From: Isoetes taiwanensis
Lineage: Eukaryota; Streptophyta; Lycopodiopsida; Isoetales; Isoetaceae
Assembly: GCA_021234155.1 (NCBI GenBank)
Contig: JAJEKV010000010.1
Span: 16,252,275 to 16,316,274, forward strand
Length of the DNA: 64,000 nucleotides
Reading direction: 5' to 3'
In this document: positions 44,422-54,041 of the stretch, piece by piece
How the letters are laid out: every line of letters begins with the position of its first letter
Position numbering within the stretch: the stretch's first letter is position 1
The notes under the pieces: model-generated
What the model was told of the DNA's origin: nothing
The model's database searches: none
Seen by the model: the letters and a program-made list of their open reading frames with translations, nothing else
Position numbers and translations under genes: made by a program

Positions 44422-44440
44422 CAGGCGCGACGTGTGAGAC
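44422..44440 (-). promoter_or_regulatory. Half copy of the quasi-palindrome (A)
   Basis: CAGGCGCGACGTGTGAGAC, identical to the right arm of copies B-D. No left arm is present. It lies about 200 bp upstream of the second ORF's TATA box. Confidence 0.7.
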
Positions 44441-44572
44441 ATCGGCCCCATTTTGATCAAACCATGTCCAATTTGGGTAAACTAAGGGTGTAAAGATGAC
44501 AGACTCATCAAATTAGGCAGAATTGAACCCTTACTTGGTCAATTTGGAGTTGTTTTGGGCAAATTTGGGCAA

Positions 44573-44640
44573 GGTCTCACACGTTGCGCCTCGTGCAAAA
44601 ACCGGAGTTTAGTTTCTTGACCAGGCGCGACGTGTGAGAC
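44573..44640. promoter_or_regulatory. Quasi-palindrome copy B
   Basis: Left arm GTCTCACACGTTGCGCC, spacer with AAACCGGAGTTTAGTTT, right arm GGCGCGACGTGTGAGAC. The arms pair over 17 bases with one mismatch. It lies between the H3-like gene and the second ORF. Confidence 0.75.
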
Positions 44641-44773
44641 ATCTCACTTTTTGGTCTAAAGATGTCCTATTTTACTAAAACAAAAGCTACTACTTGCTAA
44701 CTCGTCCTAATTAAGCAAGATTTGACACCTAAACTACTCAAAATTATTTTGTATTAACAAAATTTTTGATTAT

Positions 44774-46102
44774 TTACAAAATTTCTACTGGGGATCTCCC
44801 TTGATTATACAACTGCATGTCCTTCCTCATCAGAGTTACTCGCTTGGCATGCACGGTGCAGGCTGTAGAGTCTTCAAAATGCTGCACTATCTTCTGCTCA
44901 GCTGCTTCCTGAAGTGCCAGCAGCATCTCATCTGTCACCCTCATGCCGGTGTTAAAGTCCTGCATCACTTCTCTGACTAGACGGGCAAAGGGGGTATGGG
45001 GGATTAAGAGGCCGTAGCTGCGCTGGAAGTGTCTGATCTCCCTCAGTGCTCTTCTCTCGGTCTCCTTCCTGCTGGCTTTCTTCTTGGCTGGCTTCTTGGG
45101 GGGCTTGGGCTTCTGTGGTGGCGGCCTTAAGCTCTGCTGCTTTGTTGGACGTCCACCCTCGATGGTCCTGACCCTGTTCTCCTGGTAGTAGGAGTTGTAA
45201 GCCTCCCACTTCTTCATGTATTCCTCGTGCTCCTTCATCTTTCTCTCGTAGATCTTGACGGGGTCTGTGACATAGGATTCTCGGGCAGGCCGTGGCTGTT
45301 TCTTCCTGTCCCACGTCGGGTATGGAGGGGGCTTTTGTACTTGATCCTGCTGCTCCAGGTCGGGCTGCTCCTGGTTAGGTACTGCCTGCTCATCACCTGG
45401 GGGTTTTGAAGAGCTTCCACCTTCAGTGTTGGGGTTGAAGTCTTCGTCTTCTGAGTCGTCGAAGGAGGGCGGAGGCTGGTCAGCCGATCGTTCTTTGATG
45501 ACGACCTTGGGGTTGGGTGTCTTTGTTCGTGGAACTTCCTTGAGTTTCCTTGGGCCCACCATGAATTTCCCCTTCTTCTTCTTCAATTCCTCAGCTGCTT
45601 TCGCCTCCTCTTCTTCCCTCTTCCTCTTCTTCTCTTCCCTCTTCTTTTCCCGACGGCGTTCTTTTGCTTCGTGCTTTTTGATCCACGCCGCGAGGTCCTG
45701 TGCTTCGCTTGGCTCGAGCATTGGCTCCCTTTGCTCTTCTTGCTCCTCTGCCTCTTTCTCGCGAACCCAAGCTTCGACTTGTTCGTCTATGGTCGGCTCG
45801 AGAGTCGGCAGTCTCTTTTCTTCATGAGCCTTGGTTCTCCTTTCCCGCTTCGCTGCCTCCTCTTCCTCTTCGAGGAGCTCTGTCCCTGCATCCGAGTGCC
45901 CCTCCTCTTCTCTCTCCTGTTCCTGTATTTCTTGCTCTATTTCTTCGTAGACGTCCTTGATCTCCTCATCTGAGGTGCTCTCCTCGCTCGAAGATAGTCG
46001 ACCTCCCTTCGCGACGAGCCTCTCCCGAAGTACCTCGTGGATTAGGGCGCTGGGGGTTTCGCCTGGGCGAGGCTTCCTGGCAGTCTGTTTGGTTCTCACC
46101 AT
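44774..46102 (-). CDS. Histone H3-fold fusion protein in an LTR element
   Basis: Single intact exon, 442 residues. Residues 1-10, MVRTKQTARK, match the H3 tail with Ala1 replaced by Val and Ser10 by Pro; the equivalents of Lys4 and Lys9 are kept. Residues 36-340 are low-complexity: acidic 38-85, Lys/Arg/Glu-rich helices 84-185 with a tandem repeat (LEPTIDEQVEAW at 101-112 and LEPSEAQDLAAW at 129-140), then Pro-rich. Residues 346-434 are a whole H3 histone fold: alphaN RRALREIRHFQRS, alpha1 FARLVREVMQDF, alpha2 LLALQEAAEQKIVQHFEDST, loop 2/alpha3 HAKRVTLMRKDMQL. QEAAE and TLMRKD recall CENH3; loop 1 is not lengthened, as in H3. Normal H3 is about 136 and plant CENH3 about 150-180 residues. It would pair with H4. 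It lies about 660 bp inside an LTR/primer-site edge, with its own TATA box. Confidence 0.85.
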   Translation of the reverse strand: MVRTKQTARKPRPGETPSALIHEVLRERLVAKGGRLSSSEESTSDEEIKDVYEEIEQEIQEQEREEEGHSDAGTELLEEEEEAAKRERRTKAHEEKRLPTLEPTIDEQVEAWVREKEAEEQEEQREPMLEPSEAQDLAAWIKKHEAKERRREKKREEKKRKREEEEAKAAEELKKKKGKFMVGPRKLKEVPRTKTPNPKVVIKERSADQPPPSFDDSEDEDFNPNTEGGSSSKPPGDEQAVPNQEQPDLEQQDQVQKPPPYPTWDRKKQPRPARESYVTDPVKIYERKMKEHEEYMKKWEAYNSYYQENRVRTIEGGRPTKQQSLRPPPQKPKPPKKPAKKKASRKETERRALREIRHFQRSYGLLIPHTPFARLVREVMQDFNTGMRVTDEMLLALQEAAEQKIVQHFEDSTACTVHAKRVTLMRKDMQLYNQGRSPVEIL

Positions 46103-46202
46103 GTTCGACGGCTCGTCAATCCGATGTCGGGCGCCAAAGATCGCCTTAGGGAGCGGGAGCAGATTTCTAAGGCGGGAATGTACAAATGAGGGGGGTCTAC
46201 AT

Positions 46203-46212
46203 CTATTTATAG
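46203..46212 (-). promoter_or_regulatory. TATA box of the H3-like ORF
   Basis: CTATAAATAG on the minus strand, 101 bp before the ATG (46102). Identical to the decamer before the second ORF. It supports transcription from inside the element in addition to the LTR. Confidence 0.7.
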
Positions 46213-46311
46213 CTTGGGCAATTTTAGGTCAAAATTCAAGTTGCTCTATTTAACGTGCCAAGGCACCTATTGACTTAAAACATACACTTATTTCAGAGTT
46301 TTCTAATTATT

Positions 46312-46379
46312 GGTCTCACACGTTGCGCCCTGCTCAAAAACTAGAGTTTAGTTTTTAGACCAGGCGCGACGTGTGAGAT
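46312..46379. promoter_or_regulatory. Quasi-palindrome copy C
   Basis: GGTCTCACACGTTGCGCC ... GGCGCGACGTGTGAGA with a spacer containing CAAAAACTAGAGTTTAGTTT. It is about 100 bp upstream of the H3-like TATA box. Compare B and D. Confidence 0.78.
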
Positions 46380-46503
46380 CTTGCACATTTTTGAGTAATT
46401 TAAGTGATTGAAACATACTATTCTAACTAATTCTTACCTTAGAACTCGCCTTCCCATATTACTTTTCTCAAATTCATCAAATTTTAAGGTGTTCTTGGCT
46501 CAA

Positions 46504-46572
46504 TGTCTCACACGTTGCGCCCTGTTCAAAAACTGAAGTTTAGTTCTTTGACCAGGCGCGACGTGTGAGACC
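46504..46572. promoter_or_regulatory. Quasi-palindrome copy D
   Basis: TGTCTCACACGTTGCGCC ... GGCGCGACGTGTGAGACC with a spacer containing CAAAAACTGAAGTTTAGTT. About 190 bp from copy C. Confidence 0.78.
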
Positions 46573-46758
46573 ACCTTGCCTTTAAAGGTTTTGGCTCACT
46601 GTTTTTAGTCTTATTATGTTCCGATTCACTTAACTGTTATTAGCATATACTACAAAAATGAGAAAAAAAATTTCCCACTTTTCGAGGTTTGAGGATCCTA
46701 TCAAGTTAGTACTACTGGGAGCATGGTCAGTGCTTTGCTCTTGGTCTCCAAGAACATT

Positions 46759-46770
46759 GCTCTGATACCA
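46759..46770 (-). promoter_or_regulatory. Primer-binding site, initiator tRNA-Met 3' end
   Basis: On the minus strand TGGTATCAGAGC, complementary to the 3' end of initiator tRNA-Met, the commonest plant LTR primer site. It lies one base inside the LTR edge CGTCACA. It faces the H3-like gene, so that gene is in the internal region of this element. Confidence 0.85.
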
Positions 46771-46771
46771 C

Positions 46772-47790
46772 TGTGACGTCCCCTACTCGTATACGATGCC
46801 CGCACCGTATACAAACAGGAGTTCATCCCCCATACCAGCTCCATACTCGATGCTGTGGCTCTCCACATATCATCTGGACCGTCGGGTGGGTCCCCGATGG
46901 GGAAGAGTGAAGGGGTCATTTTACCCCGTCTCCCTCAGGGCCTACCTAGCTGCGGAAGCATAAACATACATGTCAGTATATAATAGCATCCCATAGCCAC
47001 CTCGAAGGGTGGTACATCAACATCTGCATAGACAAGATCAGCATAATACACATGGGGAGTCCTACCCAAGGCTCGCACTGGTCTCTCGAGTTTGATCGCA
47101 TGTAATTCATGGCAATGGATTTTACCGGGCATAAGAACATGGCATAGGGTTGTCCACTCCATCCGCCCCTCCGTGCACACTTTGCGAGTAGGCTGAAAGG
47201 TGTTGGGACTCGACAGTAGCCCTCACGGATGCATAGCCATAGGGGCTATTCCTGGGTTGCATCTCCCCAGTTTCGATGGGGCAAGTAGGGATCACTCCCT
47301 CCAGAGATCTACATGCTGACTCAAGGTGACTAGAGGGCCATTGCCCTTATTCGACTGAACCCACTGGAAAGTGAACACCACTTCACGGGTGTCGAGCCCA
47401 TGCCTTGCCCGCACTCGGTGGCAAGCCATTAGACCTAGTCACAATGATCCCGGTGAGGCCTTACACACCGGAGGGATCGGCCCAAGAGTCGAACACTAAC
47501 CTCCTTCTTAGCCCGCCTCGGCCCCTTCACCCACAACCGGTGTGGTTCTTGTACACAGGCGATCCATCGGGTGTGCTAGAGAGAGGCTAATCTAGGAGCA
47601 TCTACTACCAAGCTTCAGGTCTCTACCCCCCTTCCCAATACAAGGAGTTCACAGAGATACATCATCCATATACATCACAGAGAACTAAAGAACTAGATCT
47701 AATCCTTTATTATAAAGTTTTAGTGTATGTCGTGCATAAAACCCTAAAACTTTCGACGGCCCAGATCTGATCTAAAATTTCCACGGTTGT
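46772..47790 (-). repeat. 5' LTR of the H3-bearing element (outer limit uncertain)
   Basis: On the plus strand it starts TGTGACGTCCCCTACTCG next to the primer site. GC-rich DNA runs to about 47640, then a region with CTTTATAATAAAGG (TATA-like, minus strand, near 47710). No second copy of this LTR was found in the window. ORFs predicted inside it have no family pattern. Confidence 0.55.
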
Positions 47791-48450
47791 TTTTTGTTTG
47801 CGTTCTTCAAACCCTAGCTACCCAGGATTTCTTTTCGCAACAAAAAGAGTTTCGGATGACAGAGCAAAGCAGGTCGGGAGTTTGCAAGCTTGGGAGATCA
47901 TGGCATTCGATCTTGGCAGCCTTCGCTTTTTCGAACCATTTGTATATTATTCTTTCATTTTCTCCCTTCCATAGCACTCAAGAGCTTCCTTAGCCTTTCA
48001 TTTTTCACTCAAGAGCTTTATTTGAATGCGTGAAGCGATGGAACCGGACATACCTTATATTCTTCTTAAGGCAGCAACGATTTTAATATGTTGAAGGGTT
48101 GAGTCGACCAATTGGCTGTGATATCCGATTCTTTCATCAACCAAAGTCGGATTTGGTCTTAAGATCGGGTTTTATCCGAAGGGTTTGAGTTATGCGGAGA
48201 GGTTTCGCACAGTTTAGTCTATAGGTAAAAATAGATATCTCTGCAGTAAACAAGCCCTATTGGGCCATTAAATTAGAACCAAAACAGGTTTTCCAAAGGC
48301 GCCTATAAAAATGCAGAGGCTATTGCAATGATTTTGAACCCCATCAGATCGATTGATGTATCTTTGTAATAAGCATGGTATAAATCCATGATGTGTTGTA
48401 TACGAGGAATATGATGATTGATATTTATGTACAAGTAGGGCATCCCAAGG
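47791..48450. other. No supported gene
   Basis: Short ORFs without family features on both strands. The change from LTR to flanking DNA is not sharply defined. Confidence 0.35.
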
Positions 48451-49299
48451 AGGTTCTGGACTTTTTAAGCAAATGCCTAAGCATGATATAGTGCATACGG
48501 TTATTGCAAGCAAGGATGATGGCGGCAGAGGCTATCAGATTTTTTATTTGTCACTTGGAGTATAATGATCTCAAGCTGTACTCAACAGCGAAATATGGAA
48601 AAAGCTTTAAATTTTTAAAGCAAATGCCTAGATGGATATGATTTCTTGGACTTTTTGACTTAATGCCTGCATGTCATTAGAGTACAATGACCTCAATTTG
48701 TACTCAACTGAGAAATATGGAAAAAGCTTTGAATTTTTCAAGCAAAAGCCTGAGAGGGACAATGATTTCTTGGACTTCTTGGCTGCTACTTATGTCACAA
48801 TGAAACATCTTTCAGACTCATGGAATGCCATGATGGTTTATTTGGAGAATGGCTGCATCAAGAAAGCCTGCAAGCTCTTCATTGTCAAGATGTAATGCTG
48901 CAGCAGAACGTGGTGTCTTGGAGCCATGATTGCAGCACATGCACAACACTATCAGAGGAAAGATGCACTCTAATTGCTTATGGAAATGCAAACGAAAGGT
49001 TTTATTCCCTTTTAGTAGTAATTTGTTTGCCTTAGCCATAGTGGTTTAGTGGATTTTGATTGTCATTGATTTGCCTTCATTGCAAATTACAATTGCAATG
49101 CACCTTCTATGAAACATTATGCCGCATCATTGGCCTACTTGACAGGATAGGATGGTTTCGTGAAGCAAATTCTCTGATTAACAATCTGGCAATTGTATCA
49201 GATGGTACATTTTGGAGAACTTTGCTTGGTTCATGTAAAATTGTCTCGAATGCGGAATGGGGCAAACATGTTGCCCGACATGCATTTGACTTGGACTAG
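48450..49299 (+). pseudogene. PPR pseudogene
   Basis: Broken plus-strand frames give PPR patterns: SWNAMMVYLENGCIKKACKL (48818-48890), NVVSW then MIAAHAQHYQ-like text (48905-48960), and IIGLLDRIGWFREANSLINN with GTFWRTLLGSCKIVSNAEWG (49120-49270), the pattern around the start of the E domain. A PPR-related block is tandemly duplicated (about 48557-48660 and 48678-48785, sharing GAAATATGGAAAAAGCTTT). Many stops. Confidence 0.65.
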
Positions 49300-49965
49300 A
49301 AAATGCAAACATGCATTGCATGATACGCAATAAATTAACTGAACTGGTTCTTGACATTTCAATCCTCTTTCCAAAGGACATGGAATTTTGGAATTTTTTG
49401 ACATGGACAGCTACAAATAGTATTCGAGCAAAATGGCTATGCTGCAAAGAGAATCCATGCTCTTAGCTATTCAATTTAAAATTTGTATTTGTAGCTAATA
49501 ATATCTTAGCTATTCAATTTAAAATTTGTATTTGTAGCCACAATTGAATCAGATAACAAAAACACATTCTTATTTTTCGTGGAGGATCTTTATGTTTGAA
49601 ATCTTATTAATTTGTATGTATATGTCAAATGTGGCTCAGTAGGAACTAAAAGCCCTACTTAATGGACACACCTACACACTTATGAAAGCATTAAGATATG
49701 CATGTTATAGTAGGAACATAACAAATACTAATGTACATTCATATAATAACTTTACCAAAATCCCTGCTCAATGGACACACCTACACACTTAATGAACGCG
49801 CTCAATGGACAAAATTCTAGGTAACTAAAAACAGTGCCCAGCATTGTTGTGCACCTTTTATATGTAATAAATTATTGGATCCATGTTTGTTTGTCGTAAC
49901 TCATTGTCCACCAAAATATAATCTTCCATTGCTCACGTACAGGCACATGGATCCGTTCATTCTCA
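49300..49965. repeat. AT-rich DNA with short direct repeats
   Basis: TAGCTATTCAATTTAAAATT is followed by TGTATTTGTAGC twice (49458-49493, 49504-49540), and AATGGACACACCTACACACTT twice (about 49660 and 49770). These lie inside the 3' region of the Helitron ending at 49995. No gene. Confidence 0.5.
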
Positions 49966-49968
49966 AAT

Positions 49969-49996
49969 CCCAGCAACGCTGGGCACCATTACTAGT
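49969..49996 (+). mobile_element. Helitron 3' terminus
   Basis: CCCAGC-AAC-GCTGGG hairpin (49969-49983), eight bases CACCATTA, CTAG (49992-49995), then T. Same end family as 14881 and 34764. The 5' end was not located. Confidence 0.7.
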
Positions 49997-50403
49997 CTAT
50001 ATCATAGAGTTAGGTTCTTTAGTTAGTGTCTGGGATGTGAGAATCTAAATGGCTACTATGGGCAATTTCATAGGCTAAACTGGAAGACGGTTTAGGCTAT
50101 TAAATTGACTAAATACCTGATCCTTGGGTTGCTCCTCCTGACCTGAGTTCGACCATCCTGCTGAACTGCTTGAAGATGGAGCCAACAAGGAAAACTAATG
50201 GTGCAATTCGCTCAGACAGAGTCTGGGAGGCGGTTTTGACCCTTCGAGCGCGCAAAACAGAGCTCTAAAACCCTATGGACGAAAATAGCAAGTTAGGGTT
50301 TCCCTAACCTAAATAGACAAGGGTTTAGGGCTAGGGTTTCCAATTATCCCTTTAAGCATGTGGGATAATTGGGTATGGCCCACTTGCCTTTAATGGCTAG
50401 GTG
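49997..50403. other. No supported gene
   Basis: Moderately GC-rich DNA with a few AGGGTTT words near 50290-50335. No ORF with family features. Confidence 0.35.
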
Positions 50404-50830
50404 GCATCAGGGATAGGTTCTATACGTACAAAATTAAAATTCCCCGACGATAAAAAAAAAAAATGATTTTTAATAAAATCGTGATTTAACGTGATAAAAC
50501 CCTCGCCGTACGGAAAAAATTTCACAGACGCTGAAAAGCTTTCGCTAAAAGCTGCGTGAAAAACTTACAGACGAAATACAAATTCTCACAACAAAAGTAT
50601 AAACACTTTTTTTGCTTGAAAAACTTCAGTTTCACAGACGCTGAAAAGTTTTTTCGCAAGACGCTTTCAAAATTATTTACAGACGTAAAACCGGGCGGTG
50701 TTCGCACGCTGGTTTTCACGTTTCAGCAGACGCTGAAAAGTTTTTCAGCGTCTTAAATCGGGTTTTCAGCAGACGTGAAATTTTTTATATATTCAAGGCT
50801 ACGGATTCATTTTTTATACCGCAAAACAAG
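50404..50830. mobile_element. Foldback/MITE family member 2
   Basis: The left end CAGGGATAGGTTCTATACG (about 50409-50427) and the next 100 bases are the inverted copy of 41780-41902. The interior consists of CAGACG(C/T)TGAAAAG and TTTTCAGCAGACG words. The right end is unclear and probably truncated. Confidence 0.65.
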
Positions 50831-50929
50831 GTATTTCCCCGCACCTAACCTTGCAATTTGCCACCCAAAACCTTTTTTTTTTTTTTTTTTTCTTAGTTTT
50901 AGGGTTTTTTTGTTGTTTTTTTGATAGGT

Positions 50930-53565
50930 AGGCCGGGTTAGGTCCATGATTAGGCCCCGCCTTGCCCCCCCGGTAAGGGGCGTAACGATGGTGAGTGCCT
51001 TGTCCGTAATTTGAGCTTGGCCTATTTTAGAAAAAAAAAAATAATAATAATAATTAAAGCAAATAATAATTTAAGAGTAAAGTAAAAAAAAAAAAAAAAA
51101 AAAAAACCAAAAAGAAAAGAAATTGGTTGCCTTCCCTTAAACAACAACCGAGAGAGGGCTTTTTAGGGTTGCGTGTTGCCAAGAGCATAGGCATGCCCCC
51201 TTGCCTGGTATTGCCGCATTTATTTGCGCCATGCCGAGGGTGGGTGGCACTGCTGAAGCTTAAGGCAACTAGGGTCTCCCTTTAGTAAGAGTATAACCCT
51301 CGCCTGACGCCGTTGTTGGCCTTGGTCACGCGGTGTCGAAAGGTGTGCGTTGTACTTTTATTAAGGGTTAGGAGAATGTTTTATCAATTCACACCCTAGT
51401 TCCTCGATGGTGTTGTTGATGAAAGTCCGAACACTAATATAGGAACCGGGCGTATGTTTTGATAAGCATTCGATTGGTCTCGTCTTTTGAAAAAAGCGTG
51501 ACCTAGGACAAGTGCAATGCATTTAAAACTTGCTAGCCTTGCATTTTGGAAGTAGCTGGGCTATAGATCATAAATCGTGTTTTGGTCCTTTTATTTGTTA
51601 CCCTATCCTACATACTCATGTTAGGGTCTTAGTGTAGGAAGCATAAAATTAGTGTTTTGTTTTGGTTAAAGTGAGTTGATTTACCCTCATGTGCTAAGCA
51701 CTAAATTGAAAGTTTTATCTTTGCTTGACTTGTAGGTGTTCTTTGTTGTCGATTATGATTATCGCGGAGTCGCATTTTGCTAGCCACGCTAGACAATCCC
51801 TTTAAAACAAGCAGTATGACTTCAGAAGAGAGAGCGGAAGTTAACTTGCAACCAAATGTGGCATTAGTGTCTCAGATAGAGCCGCAACAAAAGTAGAGGC
51901 ATTGGCGCTCTCAAACCGTGCTCTGAGTGCAACCTCGAAGTCATCTTCCGCAAAGACGCCACAGAGAAAAGAAGTAGACCACAACAAGCATGGTCTACTT
52001 TGAGACCAGATTTCATGAATCGGTTGTGTAATCGGGCGCGGCAATGCCTCATTTCGAGGATTTGGAATTGATTACTAGCAAGTGAGGAAGGATGGCTAGA
52101 CTACCATGTGGCTGGTAAAAGATGCCGAGAGGGCTTTTAAGCCGAATGATGGAGCTAGAGCCCGAAAAGAGTGAGCAAGAGAGGTATACATGGATAGTGG
52201 GTAATATTAGCCGCACTACCGCAATATGATCACGAAGTTGCAAATTTGAGTAGTCATCGCTTGAGGCTAGAGTTGAAAGAAAAAGCAAAGACATGGAATG
52301 CGGCGTGGACCAACGTAAAATTGAAGAAAGAGGCCCATCAACCCCCATCTTGTTAAGAAAGTGTTGGCGCAAAACCATAAAAGCCAAACGTCCCTGGTGA
52401 GACAGATAGGGAGTGGGAAGCTCGAGAAGAGCGGATGCCAAGACTACTTGGTTTGCCATGGTAGATTCATCACAAATAATAAAACAGCATTAAACTAATT
52501 GGTTACGGGTTCATATGGTGCAAATGTATAAGTGCAATATTTTAGGGTCTAGTTTTATTAAGGATGAACCTTATTGTGTAAAACTTCAACATAATAATTT
52601 TCAGCATAGTACAGAACCCAATAAGTTAGTGGAAGCTATCTTTGAAGAACATGAGGGAGGGAATGCAAGTTAGGCACGGGTGTATAATCTGTTTGCATTG
52701 GTAGCACAACCGCCTAGAAAGACAAGGCTTAATTTTCCCTTTTGGAATGGAGGTTAGTTGGCAACCTTCTTTACAAGTCATGGGTCCAATGCCTTTGCAG
52801 AGCTTGCATTTAAGAAGTTGGGAGCTGTCCCCAGAGTTGAGACGGACTTGAGGCTGCTTGAGGAGCGCAGAAAGAAAGAATTATTTGTTGCCTCTAGGGT
52901 TGGGGACTTAGCAATGTCATTCTGTAGCGGGCTACGAAAGCTCCATCAAGAAAGATATTTGCATATGGACTTGCATCCGGGCAATATATTGCTCCATTTT
53001 GATTATGGAAAGGAGAAGGGATGTATTAATCCTCAGGCTGTATACATTGGCATTTGTGATTGGGGTGAATCCAGGTTGATCCACGAGACAGTGGAGGTAA
53101 AACGATGGCATTACAAGGGTATGGATGGCGAAGGTAAGAAAAGAATTGAGATGGAAAGGGCCAGGCATCCATATATGCATGATGATCTTTTTTTTGGTAG
53201 TGGCTCAAGACAAGGCCCCGCAAGGGTTGACTTTGATTTACACGGGCAGCGCACATTGTCTACTACTTAGTCGACTTTGCTAGTAAGCACTCCTACATGG
53301 AGTCAATAGGAAACTTGGAGCAGCAAGGCAAGCATCGGAGAATGTGCGACTATTTGAAACATTGCGTTGAGTCGCCAATGAGGGACAAAACACTAAAATT
53401 TGATATGGCCCAGCCTACTTGACACAATGCGGGAGCGGTTTTCATTGCTCTCCAATTCCGCACGAGGCCACAATTGGAATCAGATTTGATTCTTCAACTT
53501 GGCGTGGTGGCGACGATGCATTAGACCAAGTTGGTCCTAGTCACGCCTAGCGTGCATATTCACTT
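50930..53565 (+). repeat. Kinase-bearing repeat unit, copy 2
   Basis: Plus-strand homologue of 823-3535. Leader homology at 50940-51450 and coding homology from 52060 to the stop near 53550 (TAGCGTGC in both copies). Simple A/T runs at 50870-50892 and 51031-51107 correspond to T/A-rich runs in copy 1. It is inverted relative to copy 1. Confidence 0.75.
52060..53550 (+). pseudogene. Decayed kinase-like gene (copy 2)
   Basis: Pieces in at least four frames match copy 1 in order: ELELIT near 52063, ELEPEKSEQERYTWIVGNIS (52150-52210), ADAKTTWFAMVDSSQII (52433-52483), CNILGSSFIKDEPYCVK (52525-52582), then the intact stretch 52758-53270 with HMDLHPGNILLHF (catalytic loop) and ICDWGES (DWG). The glycine-loop region is destroyed. 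Some blocks in the 52758-53270 frame are as well conserved as functional kinases, so decay may be recent. Confidence 0.82.
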
Positions 53566-54041
53566 ACATTCAAACATCCTTGTATTACATAATATTCCAA
53601 CTAAATTCATTAAACACTTATCCGATGCTACATGAAAGATTATTGTCTATGTGTGTTGTGTAGCTTAGTTTTCCTTTTTCGTGTGTTTTTGTGTTATTTA
53701 TTCTATGCTTTTTATATGTCGCAGACTATTGAACATTATAAAGACAAGAAGTCAAAGCACACCTATACAAGTCGGTCGGTGCACCTATAGAAGTCAAGAA
53801 AGTCAAATTATGTCCCACCTAACAGATTTAAGAATTGAATCGACACACACCCGGAATGTCGGTCAAGGCCGAGCAGCAGGATCGATGGATTTTCGGTTCC
53901 CTCTAATTTGAGGACCCCCTCTACTCGGTCTCCTTGGCATCAAGGGTTGGAGAACGAGCTTGAGATGTCACTTTCGGCAAATGGGAGAGCAAAGAAAGAC
54001 ATGCAAGGGCGAATGAGTTTCGCACGGCAGAGTTAAGAAGG
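53566..54041. other. No supported gene
   Basis: Spacer between the kinase pseudogene and the next ORF; short frames only. Confidence 0.3.

Noticed and set aside
44774-46102. The H3-like ORF as an ordinary host centromeric histone (CENH3) gene
   Set aside because: Plant CENH3 genes have introns and products of about 150-180 residues; this one is intronless, 442 residues, next to an LTR primer site, and loop 1 lacks the CENH3-type extension. Some CENH3-like residues are present, so a CENH3 origin stays possible.
45426-46253. Several plus-strand ORFs of 86-133 codons
   Set aside because: They are antisense shadows of the Glu/Lys-rich linker of the H3-like ORF, hence their Ser/Phe/Leu runs.
41906-50403. 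The 8.5 kb between two inverted CAGGGATAGG ends as one transposon carrying the H3-like gene
   Set aside because: The ends point the wrong way: 41902 is a right end and 50409 a left end, so the interval lies between two elements.
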